Below are positions 5,870-14,108 of a stretch of 64,000 nucleotides of DNA, piece by piece. Source of the DNA: a virus. The notes under the pieces were generated by a model. The model saw only the letters and a list, made by a program, of their open reading frames with translations. It was not told where the DNA came from and searched no databases. Every line of letters starts with the position of its first letter. The stretch's first letter is position 1. The stretch is taken from positions 36,494 to 100,493 of IMG/VR virus record IMGVR_UViG_3300009551_000005; one strand, written 5' to 3'. The position numbers and the translations under genes were made by a program.

Positions 5870-8506
5870 ATGGGAGCCTCGTTCATCCGCCGGTACACGT
5901 TCGACCCCGGCAGCACGGTCCTCCTCAACATCGAGTCGGTCAACATCCTCGACCTCCAGCCGCCGGCGTCCATCACCGGAATCGGCTCGGGGACGGCGAT
6001 GCTGGTCGGCGAGTTCGAGGATGGTCCGTTCAACTCGCCGTTCAACGTCGGGTCGACGACCGGCTCGACGGGGCTCGTCACGCTCGCAGGAGCGCTCGGG
6101 TACACCTACAACGGCGTGCAGGGGCAGTACCCGTGCGCGGTCCAGCGGAAAGCCGACGGCGCGGTCTTGCCGGAATACTGGAACGGCAACGGGTTCGTTC
6201 AGCTCAACGCGAAGCAGTTCGCGGCGCTCGTCCTCTGCCGCGTGAACACCAGCGTGGGCAGCGTGAGCTTCACGCGCCTCGCGTCGATCACGGGCTCCAT
6301 CGTCAGCTACTCGTACCAGCTCTCCGCTTCGCAGGTTCTCGCTCTCGACCTCGGACTCGGAGCCGGCGCGGTGAGCGCGACGTTCTCCGCCGCGGCTGCG
6401 ACGGTCACCGGTTCCGGCGCAACCTTCGCGAGCATCACCGCCGGTCAGACCGCGGTGCTCGGATACGACGGGCAGCCGAACGTCACCGTCACCTTCCAGA
6501 GCGGTGACAACTCGCAGGCGTGCGCCATCGCGCGCATCAACGCGGTGTTCGGCTTCGCGTTCGCCTCGACCTCTGGCGGGCAGATGTCGCTGACTGGCCT
6601 TCAGCAGGGTAACGGCGGGCAGGTGCGTGTCATCTCCGGCACCGCGCTCACGAATCTCGGGCTCACCGTCGCCAACACGAGCGGGACGGGCAACGTCGCC
6701 AACATCAATCAGGTGGCGTTCAACGAGGTGCAGTCGGTCATCCAGACCGCCGTCGCTGGCACGAAGGTGGAGCAGGACTCCTCGGGACGTCTGCGCATCT
6801 CCAACACCGCGACGCCGGGCACGGGCGCCATCACGGTGGCATCTGCGACGACGGCCACGGGCCTTGGGTTCACGGTGGGTCAGCAGGGCACCGCGACGGG
6901 TTACGCGTACCTGACGGGCACCGCGATGACCATCCCGCCGACCTTCGCCGGCGGCGAGACCGTGACGCTCGGGATCGACAACCTCCCGAACTTCGTCACG
7001 ACGTTCCAGGCGGGTGACACGACCGCTGCGCTCATCGCTTCGCGCATCAACGCGGCCGCGGTGGCGGCGGGCTACCCCGCGACCGGCTTCACGTTCGCGA
7101 CGGCGCTCGGTTCGAGCCCCTTCTACCTGAACCTCCAGGGCTTCACGCAGGGCGGTCAGATCCGCGTCGTTGGCGCGAGCGCGGGCTCGGTGCTCACGAA
7201 GCTCGGGCTCACCGTCGGCACGCAGGTCGGCACGGCGCAGCGCGACGGCACGCTGCCCGCGGGCACGCGCGTCCAAGTCCCCGGCGGAACGCTCTACGTG
7301 ACGATGCAGACCATCAGCGTCACGGCCATCGCCATTCCCGGGCAGACCGCGAGCGGCGTGGGTCCGTACAGCGTTCCGGTCCGCTTCGCGGTCGACGACG
7401 GCACGGGTTCCGCGTCTTCTGCGAGCGCGATCACCAGCGTGGTCGCACCGCCGGACATCGCCGCGTTCAGCGTCCTGAATCCGCTGCCCACGACCAACGC
7501 GCTCACCGAGGCGCAGATCGACGCGGCTTACGTCCAGGCGTTCAACTCCACGCTCGACCAGAACGGCGTCGCGTCGGTCGTGAACATCGTCTGGAGCGCG
7601 CGCCAGTCCAACCAGGTGCGCAGCGCGGGCGGACAGAACGCCATCGCCGCGAGCAACGCAGGCCTCTACGGGCGCGTCTTCGTCGGACGCACGCCGATGG
7701 GCACCGCGGAAACCACCGCGTTCAGCACCACCGCGTCGCCAGGCGTCGGTACGTACCGGAGCGACCGGTTCATCTACGTGTGGCCGCAGGTGAACACCTT
7801 CGTGCCGCTCATCGCGCAGCGCGGTCCTGCGGGAGGCGCGGCGTTCAACGCGTCTGGCAACGTGGACGTCGGTGCCGACGGCTTCCTCGCGTCGCTCATG
7901 TCGCAGCTCAACCCCGAAGAGAACCCGGGGCAGGAGACCGGCTTCACTGGCGGCGCGCAGGCGATGGAGACCGCGTTCCAGCCCGGCGGCTCGCAGTACA
8001 CGGCAACGCTCGGCGGCGCGGGTCTCCAGGTCGACGACTACAAGCAGTGCAAGGCGCTCGGCATCTGCGCGCCTCGCTTCGACCAGGGTGTCCTCATCTT
8101 CCAGAGCGGCGTGACCAGCGTCGACCCGGTGGCCAACAGCGGGCTCGCGCCGATCTCGCGCCGGCGTATGGCGGACTTCCTCGAAGACTCGGTCGCACGC
8201 TTCGCCGTCTCGTACGGCAAGAAGCTTTCGACCTACCGCCGGCGCGCGGGTCTCTGCCAGGCCATCCGCATCTTCCTCCGCGGACTCCTCTCCGCGGACG
8301 ACCTCTCGCAGCAGAGGATCGGCGGGTTCAAGGTCGACGGGAGCGCGCGGGCAGGCAACACGCCGGCGCTTCTCCAGGCGGGTCTCTTCCGCATCAAGAT
8401 CAATGTCCAGCTCCTGCCGTCGATGGACTCCATCGTCCTGGAGTTCAACGTGGGCCAGAACGTGTTCGACGTGACCGAGTCGGTGCCGCTCCAGCTCGCG
8501 GCGTAA
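5870..8506 (+). CDS. Tail sheath protein
   Basis: 878 residues. The C-terminal third has the hallmarks of contractile sheath proteins: Asp-Arg-Phe-Ile-Tyr-Val-Trp-Pro, then the helical region with Arg-Arg-Met-Ala-Asp-Phe-Leu-Glu-Asp-Ser, and the final beta part ending Val-Pro-Leu-Gln-Leu. Residues of about 180-300 and 355-470 form two related insert domains (each with Ala/Gly-Glx-Thr-x-x-Leu-Gly, Thr-Phe-Gln-x-Gly-Asp, Ile-Ala-x-x-Arg-Ile-Asn-Ala, Gly-Gln-x-Arg-Val and Leu-Gly-Leu-Thr-Val), so the sheath carries a tandem surface-domain duplication and is longer than usual. ATG preceded by AAGGAG; tube gene follows at 11 nt. Confidence 0.88.
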   Translation: MGASFIRRYTFDPGSTVLLNIESVNILDLQPPASITGIGSGTAMLVGEFEDGPFNSPFNVGSTTGSTGLVTLAGALGYTYNGVQGQYPCAVQRKADGAVLPEYWNGNGFVQLNAKQFAALVLCRVNTSVGSVSFTRLASITGSIVSYSYQLSASQVLALDLGLGAGAVSATFSAAAATVTGSGATFASITAGQTAVLGYDGQPNVTVTFQSGDNSQACAIARINAVFGFAFASTSGGQMSLTGLQQGNGGQVRVISGTALTNLGLTVANTSGTGNVANINQVAFNEVQSVIQTAVAGTKVEQDSSGRLRISNTATPGTGAITVASATTATGLGFTVGQQGTATGYAYLTGTAMTIPPTFAGGETVTLGIDNLPNFVTTFQAGDTTAALIASRINAAAVAAGYPATGFTFATALGSSPFYLNLQGFTQGGQIRVVGASAGSVLTKLGLTVGTQVGTAQRDGTLPAGTRVQVPGGTLYVTMQTISVTAIAIPGQTASGVGPYSVPVRFAVDDGTGSASSASAITSVVAPPDIAAFSVLNPLPTTNALTEAQIDAAYVQAFNSTLDQNGVASVVNIVWSARQSNQVRSAGGQNAIAASNAGLYGRVFVGRTPMGTAETTAFSTTASPGVGTYRSDRFIYVWPQVNTFVPLIAQRGPAGGAAFNASGNVDVGADGFLASLMSQLNPEENPGQETGFTGGAQAMETAFQPGGSQYTATLGGAGLQVDDYKQCKALGICAPRFDQGVLIFQSGVTSVDPVANSGLAPISRRRMADFLEDSVARFAVSYGKKLSTYRRRAGLCQAIRIFLRGLLSADDLSQQRIGGFKVDGSARAGNTPALLQAGLFRIKINVQLLPSMDSIVLEFNVGQNVFDVTESVPLQLAA

Positions 8507-8517
8507 GGAGAAGGACG

Positions 8518-8964
8518 ATGGCAGGGCAGCGCATCCTCGGACAGGAGATCGTGATCCTCATCACGGAGAACGGCGTTCTCCAGGAGACGCTCGACTCCGT
8601 CCAGGCGTTCGAGTTCTCGTGCGACTTCGAGGTGAAGTCCCAGGCCTACATCGGCCTGAAGACGCAGCTCAAAAGATTCGTCTTCAAGGGCATCTCGGGG
8701 TCATTCGACCTCCACGTGCACACGGCCGATTACTTCACGTTCCTTCAGGACGTGAAGAACACGGCGCAGAGCCTGACGCCCAACACGAACTTCACCGCGT
8801 CCGGCGCGTTCAACTTCCCGAACGGCGACACCGCCGAGACCACGTTCCCCAACCTGGTCTTCGGCAAGATCGATCACAACGTGAAGGCAGCCGGCGACTT
8901 CTTCGACATCAAGGTCCCCTTCGAGGGGAGCGACCTCGACATCGAGCTCCAGATCAACGTCTAG
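8518..8964 (+). CDS. Tail tube protein
   Basis: 148 residues immediately after the sheath gene, with a strong ribosome site (AAGGAGAAGG) and ATG. Pattern is the simple beta-barrel of Myoviridae-type tube proteins: alternating strands such as Glu-Ile-Val-Ile-Leu-Ile, Phe-Lys-Gly-Ile-Ser-Gly-Ser-Phe-Asp-Leu and an end in Leu-Asp-Ile-Glu-Leu-Gln-Ile. Length and gene order are as expected. Confidence 0.85.
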   Translation: MAGQRILGQEIVILITENGVLQETLDSVQAFEFSCDFEVKSQAYIGLKTQLKRFVFKGISGSFDLHVHTADYFTFLQDVKNTAQSLTPNTNFTASGAFNFPNGDTAETTFPNLVFGKIDHNVKAAGDFFDIKVPFEGSDLDIELQINV

Positions 8965-9030
8965 GCGAGGGGTTGTTCCACCGGAGGCGCGCACAGGGCG
9001 TCGTCGGCGGCTCGGGCAACCTCCGACTTC

Positions 9031-9064
9031 CCCGCCCATCCTCGCCGGGCCTGGATGGGGGAGA
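9031..9064 (+). terminator. Hairpin between tube and chaperone genes
   Basis: CCCATCC (9035-9041) pairs with GGATGGG (9053-9059) with an 11-nt loop; no U tract follows. In the 170-nt gap after the tube gene, so a possible attenuator or RNA-processing site. Confidence 0.3.
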
Positions 9065-9134
9065 GGAGGTCTGGTGAGAGAGCGCCTCCCCAGCCCGGGG
9101 CCGTCGTCGCCCGACTAGAAAGACGAGGAACATC

Positions 9135-9857
9135 ATGGAAGGCATCAAGAGGAGCTTCGGTCCCAAGATCGACAGCAGCGAGCCGTCGGCGGAGGAACGT
9201 GCGGCAGTGGGCGCTGTGGGCGGTCATCCCGCGTTTCGCGACGCACCCCCGCCTGGCGTGCCCAAGGTGAAGACGCGCGCTCCTGAGCAGGAGATCGACG
9301 AGGAGGACGAATCGGAGCTCGTCGAAGAGGCAGGAGCTCCGCCGGACGACGACAGCCCGGGCAACGCCGCGCAGGACGACGATGACGATCCCAAGCCGAA
9401 GCTCAACGCGGCGGCTGATGACGTCCCCTACCCGGACTTCGAGGAAGAGGACAACTGGCCGGCGTGGGCGGTCCTTCCCAAGCAGGTGAAGCCGAAGCCC
9501 GGCACGCGCATGGAGTGCTTCAAGTTCGAGGCGGAGCACACCGAGGACCAGCAGGAGCACTGGTGCATCGTCTGGCCGCTCAAGGACAAGGAGCAGGCCA
9601 ACGCGTACAAGAACACCGCCGGCACCGCGGAGCGCGCCATCGCGGAGCTTGCGAAGATGGGTCTGCGCGTCGTCGACGGGCTGCCCGCGCGCTGGGACGT
9701 CACGCCGGCGACGTCGGGCAGTATCATGGGTTTCTGGAACGTCATCGGCGCGAAGGGGCGCCAGATGCTCCAGGAGTGGTACGCGAAGGCTCACGCGTTC
9801 TCCAAGGAGGAGCGGAAGGTTTTTTTCGCGCGCTGCTACGGTTCCAAGAGGGCGTAG
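9135..9857 (+). CDS. Tail assembly chaperone, short form
   Basis: 240 residues. Residues about 45-95 are strongly acidic (runs of Asp and Glu); the C-terminal 130 residues form the globular part. It lies between the tube and tape-measure genes, the standard place of the gpG-type tail assembly chaperone. Near its 3' end is a slippery T run (9820-9826) allowing -1 frameshifting into the longer form. The acidic segment is long for the family. Confidence 0.72.
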   Translation: MEGIKRSFGPKIDSSEPSAEERAAVGAVGGHPAFRDAPPPGVPKVKTRAPEQEIDEEDESELVEEAGAPPDDDSPGNAAQDDDDDPKPKLNAAADDVPYPDFEEEDNWPAWAVLPKQVKPKPGTRMECFKFEAEHTEDQQEHWCIVWPLKDKEQANAYKNTAGTAERAIAELAKMGLRVVDGLPARWDVTPATSGSIMGFWNVIGAKGRQMLQEWYAKAHAFSKEERKVFFARCYGSKRA

Positions 9858-10120
9858 CAGCGGGGGACGACATCGAGGACGCGCTGGAGGCGCTGGGCGG
9901 GGACAGGATCTTGCTCGCCTACGCCTTCGCGCAGTCCTGCGACCCGGACGACATGCTGAGGAAGATGAAGCGTCAGCACATCTACCTGTGTCGGTACATG
10001 CACGTGTCGCTCGAGCGCGTCGAGGACATGGATGCCGAGGAGATCCGCGACTACATGGAGGAGCTCTCCGAGGTCATCAAGCAGGAGACTCCCACGCCGG
10101 CGGGGCCCGGCTCGCAGTGA
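9135..10120 (+). CDS. Tail assembly chaperone, -1 frameshift fusion
   Basis: In the zero frame the codons are GTT TTT TTC, so T TTT TTC (9821-9827) is a classic -1 slippery heptamer. Slipping removes the stop at 9855-9857 and continues to 10120, adding about 98 residues: Arg-Ala-Leu-Leu-Arg-Phe-Gln-Glu-Gly, a helical region with Met-Leu-Arg-Lys-Met-Lys-Arg and a Glu-Asp-Met-Asp acidic helix. This gives the gpGT-like fusion that recruits the tape measure in many phages. The downstream frame has no good start of its own, which supports frameshifting. Confidence 0.7.
9821..9827 (+). promoter_or_regulatory. Slippery heptamer T-TTT-TTC
   Basis: Seven T followed by C, in register with the upstream gene so that both P and A site codons re-pair after a -1 slip. 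About 30 nt downstream is the zero-frame stop; no clear pseudoknot was folded by eye. Confidence 0.7.
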
Positions 10121-10127
10121 GCTCCCA

Positions 10128-10159
10128 GCCCGCCGAAGGGGTGCACCTCTCCGGCGGGC
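10128..10159 (+). terminator. Strong hairpin before tape-measure promoter
   Basis: GCCCGCCG (10128-10135) pairs perfectly with CGGCGGGC (10152-10159); the loop itself contains the palindrome GGTGCACC. No U tract, so either a hairpin terminator or an RNA stop for processing after the chaperone gene. Confidence 0.4.
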
Positions 10160-10212
10160 CAGTTCCGGCATCCGCCCCGTGGGCGGTCTGACCGACAGCT
10201 CTCCTGATGCCG

Positions 10213-10236
10213 CCGTCGGTGATCGATCACCGACTG
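10213..10236. repeat. Palindrome copy 2 (intergenic)
   Basis: Full 20-bp core GTCGGTGATCGATCACCGAC; the outer right arm has one mismatch (T at 10235). It is preceded by GATGCCG (a minus-strand GGCATC with no gene behind it) and followed after 3 nt by TAGCGT. Confidence 0.9.
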
Positions 10237-10239
10237 TGG

Positions 10240-10245
10240 TAGCGT
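10240..10245 (+). promoter_or_regulatory. Leaderless promoter TGGTAGCGT (class A)
   Basis: TGG-TAGCGT with exactly 6 nt to ATG 10252; palindrome copy 2 occupies the -35 position. Confidence 0.55.
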
Positions 10246-10251
10246 CACCAC

Positions 10252-12189
10252 ATGGCAGGCAGCGGCCCGTCGGCAGAAGTCAGGATCTCGCTTCAGGTCG
10301 AAGAGGCCAAGGCGCACGCCGCCATCGCGCGCACGAGCGCGATGTTCGGGAAGATCGCGCAGTCGGCGCAGCGCGCGCTGCACGGCGCCATGGAGGCGGT
10401 GTCGGGATTCGCTTCCACGATGTTCAAGGCCGCAGGGATCGCCGGGCTCGTCGGCGGCCTGGCAGGAGGTTTCGGCCTCGTCGAAGGCGCCATGGAGGCG
10501 GCGCGCGCGGCGGAGAGTCAGAAGAAGGCCATCGCTCAGACATTGGCCATCACGGACCAGAGCGGCGCGTCTTTCGCGCAGCTCAAGGTGAAGGCCGCCG
10601 GGCTCCGCGAGGAGTTCGTCGAGATGGGGATGAAGGCCGGAGTCATGGGCTCCGAGGTGGCCTCCATCTTCCAGGAGATCGCGGAGAGAAGCGGGCGGCC
10701 AACGTCTGCGGTGAAGGAGCTCACCGAGAAGATCGTGCAGGCCGGGCGCGTGGTCGGTGACACCGAGACCATCACGCGGGGCATGCGCATGCTCGAGATG
10801 GGCATGACGGGTGCGCGCAACCCGATCGTGGCGCTCATCCGGTCCACCGGTGTCCTCAAGGGTTCCATCCACGACGTCTCGCACGCGCTCTCGAAGATGA
10901 AGCCGGAGGACCAGCTCCGCGCCGGTGAGGAGGCCATCAACAAGCTCGCCGCCAAGGCGAAGGATCTGCCGCTCACGTTCGGGCAGATGGCCAATCAGCT
11001 CAAGCAGATGAAAGAGAACGTCCTCGAGAACATCGGGGGTCCTCTCATCAGCGGGATCATGCCGGCGCTCATGGAGGTCCAGAAGTGGATCGCTGGTCAC
11101 CGGCGCGAGATTGAGGCCTACGCGAAGGCGCTCGGGCAGAAGGTCGGCGAGTGGGTGAAGGCGGCTGCCAAGATGATGGGCGAGGCCTTCAAGTGGATCG
11201 ACACGCACTCGAAGGAGATCTCCGACGCCATTCAGGGCGCGGCGTCGGCGCTCAAGTCCGTCTTCAGCTTCATCATCGCGCACAAGGAGGTCATCGCCGG
11301 GATGTTCGCGGCGAAGGCGCTCGGCGGGTTGGTGGGAATGGGTGGTAAGGCCGGAGCCGCCGCCGCGGGTATCGGCATCTACAAGGAGATTCTCGAGGGC
11401 GTGAAGGATGCGGTCGACAAGGCCTTCGTCCACAAGGAGACGAAGCACGAGGCGGCTGGCGCGAACATGAACGCTGGCATGGACGCCATCCAGCAGATGT
11501 ACAAGGCCAAGAACCTCCAGGGGCTCCTCGACTACCAGAAGCAGTTCGTCGAGTACGCGGAGCAGTGGGACGGCGAGAAGGGCAAGAAGGCCGCCACGAA
11601 GTTCATCGACAAGTACATCAACGCGCTGTGGGACGAGCAGTCTCGCCAGTCCGACCGGATGCACGATCTCGCGATGAAAGCCGACGACGGCCGGCGGACC
11701 ATCCAGGACACGCTCATCGAGATCGGCAAGGCGAAGGACTCCTACGGGAAAAACTTCATGGGACCGACACCGGACTTCGAGGGGCAGTCGAACGAGCAGG
11801 GCGCTTACATCGCGAAGATCTACAACGACGCCATCACAGCGCAGGACCAGGGCATGCAGATGCAGGCCGCGATCCTCCTTCGCTCGAGCGACATGGCGCG
11901 CCAGGCGCTCATCAACTCCGGCGTGGAGATCTCCGAGGGCATCGACAAGCTCGCGGCCATGGTCGGAGGCTCTGCGGGCGAAGCGCTCAAGAAGCTCTTC
12001 ACGGATCGCCAGGCGTCGCTCAACAAGCCGACGATGACGCAGAACTTCAGCGGCGGCCAAACGTTCCACATCACGCAGGACTTCAGGAAGGCGGACCCCG
12101 ACAACGTGGCGATCGTCACGCGGAAGGACACCTTCAAGCGGGCGTTCGCGCGCGGCTTCGCGAAGACCGCCATCTTCCAGGGCAGCTAG
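10252..12189 (+). CDS. Tape measure protein
   Basis: 645 residues, mostly Ala-rich helix, directly after the chaperone pair. Hydrophobic Gly/Ala/Leu segments at about 60-80 (Ala-Gly-Ile-Ala-Gly-Leu-Val-Gly-Gly-Leu) and 350-375, and Lys/Glu helices between, are typical of tape measures that set tail length and interact with the host membrane. Moderately short for a contractile tail, predicting a tail of roughly 90-100 nm by the usual 1.5 A per residue rule (inference). Leaderless-type start. Confidence 0.82.
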   Translation: MAGSGPSAEVRISLQVEEAKAHAAIARTSAMFGKIAQSAQRALHGAMEAVSGFASTMFKAAGIAGLVGGLAGGFGLVEGAMEAARAAESQKKAIAQTLAITDQSGASFAQLKVKAAGLREEFVEMGMKAGVMGSEVASIFQEIAERSGRPTSAVKELTEKIVQAGRVVGDTETITRGMRMLEMGMTGARNPIVALIRSTGVLKGSIHDVSHALSKMKPEDQLRAGEEAINKLAAKAKDLPLTFGQMANQLKQMKENVLENIGGPLISGIMPALMEVQKWIAGHRREIEAYAKALGQKVGEWVKAAAKMMGEAFKWIDTHSKEISDAIQGAASALKSVFSFIIAHKEVIAGMFAAKALGGLVGMGGKAGAAAAGIGIYKEILEGVKDAVDKAFVHKETKHEAAGANMNAGMDAIQQMYKAKNLQGLLDYQKQFVEYAEQWDGEKGKKAATKFIDKYINALWDEQSRQSDRMHDLAMKADDGRRTIQDTLIEIGKAKDSYGKNFMGPTPDFEGQSNEQGAYIAKIYNDAITAQDQGMQMQAAILLRSSDMARQALINSGVEISEGIDKLAAMVGGSAGEALKKLFTDRQASLNKPTMTQNFSGGQTFHITQDFRKADPDNVAIVTRKDTFKRAFARGFAKTAIFQGS

Positions 12190-12195
12190 CGGAGT

Positions 12196-12218
12196 CGGAC
12201 GGGCCTTGATACCGTCCG
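12196..12218 (+). terminator. Hairpin overlapping a -10 element
   Basis: CGGACGG (12196-12202) pairs with CCGTCCG (12212-12218) around a 9-nt loop. The TACCGT element of the next gene lies in the loop and the right arm, so folding and promoter use may interact. Confidence 0.35.
12210..12215 (+). promoter_or_regulatory. Extended -10 element TGATACCGT
   Basis: TGA-TACCGT 20 nt before ATG 12236, which has its own ribosome site (AGGAGA). Confidence 0.35.
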
Positions 12219-12235
12219 GGTCATAGGAGAAGACG

Positions 12236-12391
12236 ATGGCGTTCCCCGACAAGAGCAAGAACGGCAAGGGCGGAAGCAAGGACGCGAGCGAGAGCCCGGA
12301 CGCGAGCGAGTCGGAGTCCAGCTCTTCTTCGGAGTCGGCGGAGAGCGAGAGCTCGCCGCTCGAGAAGTGGGCCAAGGCCCAGAAGAAGTGA
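12236..12391 (+). CDS. Tiny Ser/Glu-rich protein
   Basis: 51 residues between tape measure and LysM baseplate genes, with AGGAGA 6 nt before the ATG. Residues about 14-40 are almost only Ser, Glu, Ala and Asp; a Lys-rich start and a C-terminal Leu-Glu-Lys-Trp-Ala-Lys-Ala helix flank this. Similar Ser/Glu composition appears at the N-terminus of the protein starting at 62978. Function unknown. Confidence 0.55.
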   Translation: MAFPDKSKNGKGGSKDASESPDASESESSSSSESAESESSPLEKWAKAQKK

Positions 12392-12423
12392 CGCGCTCGC
12401 GCGCCGGCGCGGAGGTGTAACCC

Positions 12424-13725
12424 GTGGCCAGCGCGAGCTCCACGATCCTCATTGAGGAGATCACCAGCCAGCCTGGCCAGGTGCGTCGTTCGATCCTTCT
12501 CTCCGGTCCCACGCTCCCCTTCATGGGGCCGGAGTGGGGCTCGGAGCGGAACGAGAAGATCACCTGGTACCCCGGCAACAGCCAGGCGACCTGGCAGCTC
12601 ATCGGGCCCAAGGCGGTGCCCATGCAGTGGCAGGGTCACTGGAGCCGCCAGCAGATGGGGAGCCGGCCGGCGATCTTCCACGACGTCGACGGCACGCCGC
12701 AGGACATCGTCGACCCGTCCATCCTCCGCGAGAAGATGGAACAGATCTCGCTCGGCGGGCGCATCGTCCGGGTGACGTGGACGGTGCAGCAGGCCGGCGG
12801 GCAGCTCTCCGCCGCGCAGCAACGCGCGCTCGGGCAGGGCACTTCCCCGCAATCGCAGGGCTCCATCGTCCGCGAAGGCAGCCTCACGAAGTTCTCGGTG
12901 AAGCCCGAGACGTGGGACGACATGCCGTGGGAAGCGACGTTCAACTGGACGAACTTCGGCACGCGTCAGGCCCCTGCGAAGGCGTCGCGCGCGCCGTCGC
13001 TCGGGAGCTCCGCCGGCAAGATCAAGGCGTCGACCTCGCAGCTCAAGAACCTCTCGACGGGCACGCCGGTCGTGGCCTCCAACCCGTCGGTCCTGAACAG
13101 CGCGAGCTTCGTCACGCTCGGACAGCTCGAGAGCTTCCCCTTCGCGCTCGAGGCGGCGCTGGCGGCCACGGTGTCTACGGTCGTAGGTCTTGCGGATCGA
13201 CTCTCCTCCGCCGCACTGGTTGGTCAGCAGGTGGCCGTGGTGCCCCTCGCGGTGCAGCAGGACTCCGTCGCGGCTGCGCGTCTCGCGGTGACGGAAGCGC
13301 TCCTCCTCGAGGACCAGCTCGGGCAGACGCCTTGGGAGCTCCAGACGCTCGGGCAGGAGGTGAAGGACATCCTCGCCGCCATCCAGCGCTACCAACCGAT
13401 TCATGAGGAGCTCGAACAGCTCGCGCTCCTCGCCGCGGAGATGCGCGACGAGCTCCAGGCGCAGCTCTCGACGCCTCCGCTCAGTGGTCGCCGCTCCGCG
13501 CTCGGGCAGGGCGGTGGAGGTGTGACGGGCGCTGTTCTCGGCTTCTACGTGGTGAAGGCGGGCGACACGCCGGAGACCATCGCGCGCGCGTGGTACGGCG
13601 ATGACACGCTCTCCACCGAGATCCTCAACGTGAACGGTCTGCCGTGGCACATCGTCACGCTGCCGCCGGGTCTCCGCCTCCTCATCCCGCGGGTGAAGGG
13701 TTCAGGCGTCACGAAGAGCATCTGA
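12424..13725 (+). CDS. Baseplate protein with C-terminal LysM-like domain
   Basis: 433 residues, GTG start 10 nt after GGAGGT. Residues 1-195 form a beta-rich domain (Trp-Tyr-Pro-Gly, Ala-Thr-Trp-Gln-Leu-Ile-Gly). A long Ala/Leu/Gln helix covers about 215-355. The last 60 residues (Tyr-Val-Val-Lys-Ala-Gly-Asp-Thr-Pro-Glu-Thr-Ile-Ala then Leu-Leu-Ile-Pro) are LysM-like, as in P2 gpX and T4 gp53, proteins linking tube and hub. Position right after the tape measure agrees. Confidence 0.7.
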   Translation: MASASSTILIEEITSQPGQVRRSILLSGPTLPFMGPEWGSERNEKITWYPGNSQATWQLIGPKAVPMQWQGHWSRQQMGSRPAIFHDVDGTPQDIVDPSILREKMEQISLGGRIVRVTWTVQQAGGQLSAAQQRALGQGTSPQSQGSIVREGSLTKFSVKPETWDDMPWEATFNWTNFGTRQAPAKASRAPSLGSSAGKIKASTSQLKNLSTGTPVVASNPSVLNSASFVTLGQLESFPFALEAALAATVSTVVGLADRLSSAALVGQQVAVVPLAVQQDSVAAARLAVTEALLLEDQLGQTPWELQTLGQEVKDILAAIQRYQPIHEELEQLALLAAEMRDELQAQLSTPPLSGRRSALGQGGGGVTGAVLGFYVVKAGDTPETIARAWYGDDTLSTEILNVNGLPWHIVTLPPGLRLLIPRVKGSGVTKSI

Positions 13726-13731
13726 TAGATT
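13726..13731 (+). promoter_or_regulatory. Leaderless promoter TGATAGATT (class A)
   Basis: The TGA is also the stop codon of the preceding gene; TAGATT lies exactly 6 nt before GTG 13738. Confidence 0.5.
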
Positions 13732-13737
13732 CCGCGC

Positions 13738-14082
13738 GTGGCAATCGTCGTCGCCCTCGTCGTCGCGCTCTCTGCCTCGCTCGCGGCGAACGTGGTTCAA
13801 GCAGTGAGGCTTCGGCGCGCGAAGCGCCAGGAAGAGAAGATCATGGCAGCCATCGACGTCCTCACCGCGCAGGTCACCGAAAACGTCACCGTGGACGGGA
13901 GCGCGATCCAGCTCCTCAACAACATCGCGGCGCAGATCCAGGCGGCCAAGAGCAGCGAAGCAGCACTCGAGGCTCTCGCTGCGCAGCTCAAGTCGAGCGC
14001 CACCGCGCTCGCTGCGGCGGTCACCGCGAACACGCCGGCGGCACCTCCGGCGAGCCCTCCGCCTCCCCCGCCTGCGCCCTGA
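13738..14082 (+). CDS. Small membrane-anchored coiled-coil protein
   Basis: 114 residues: hydrophobic segment at 2-20, basic Arg-Leu-Arg-Arg-Ala-Lys-Arg stop-transfer, then an Ala/Ile/Leu helix (about 38-95) and a poly-Pro tail. Related small phage proteins with the pattern Leu-Thr-x-x-Val ... Ile-Ala-x-Gln-Ile are common in tail regions; function unknown. Could be a spanin-like or baseplate helper protein. Confidence 0.6.
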   Translation: MAIVVALVVALSASLAANVVQAVRLRRAKRQEEKIMAAIDVLTAQVTENVTVDGSAIQLLNNIAAQIQAAKSSEAALEALAAQLKSSATALAAAVTANTPAAPPASPPPPPPAP

Positions 14083-14096
14083 GCACGGCGCAGCGG

Positions 14097-14102
14097 TAGG
14101 CT
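14097..14102 (+). promoter_or_regulatory. Leaderless promoter TAGGCT (class A)
   Basis: TAGGCT exactly 6 nt before GTG 14109. Confidence 0.5.
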
Positions 14103-14108
14103 GCTCCC

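Noticed and set aside
8869-8880. GATCGATCAC inside the tail tube gene as a 16th palindrome
   Set aside because: The flanking arms GTCG/CGAC are absent; only the central word matches by chance.
9464-9820. Independent start for the downstream chaperone frame
   Set aside because: No ribosome site or sensible start; sequence before the slippery site in this frame is a shadow of the zero-frame gene.
10051-13650. Very long minus-strand open frames opposite tape-measure and LysM genes
   Set aside because: Arg/His/Leu-rich translations without motifs; a known artefact of high-GC coding DNA read antisense. The same holds for the other long antisense frames opposite recognised genes.
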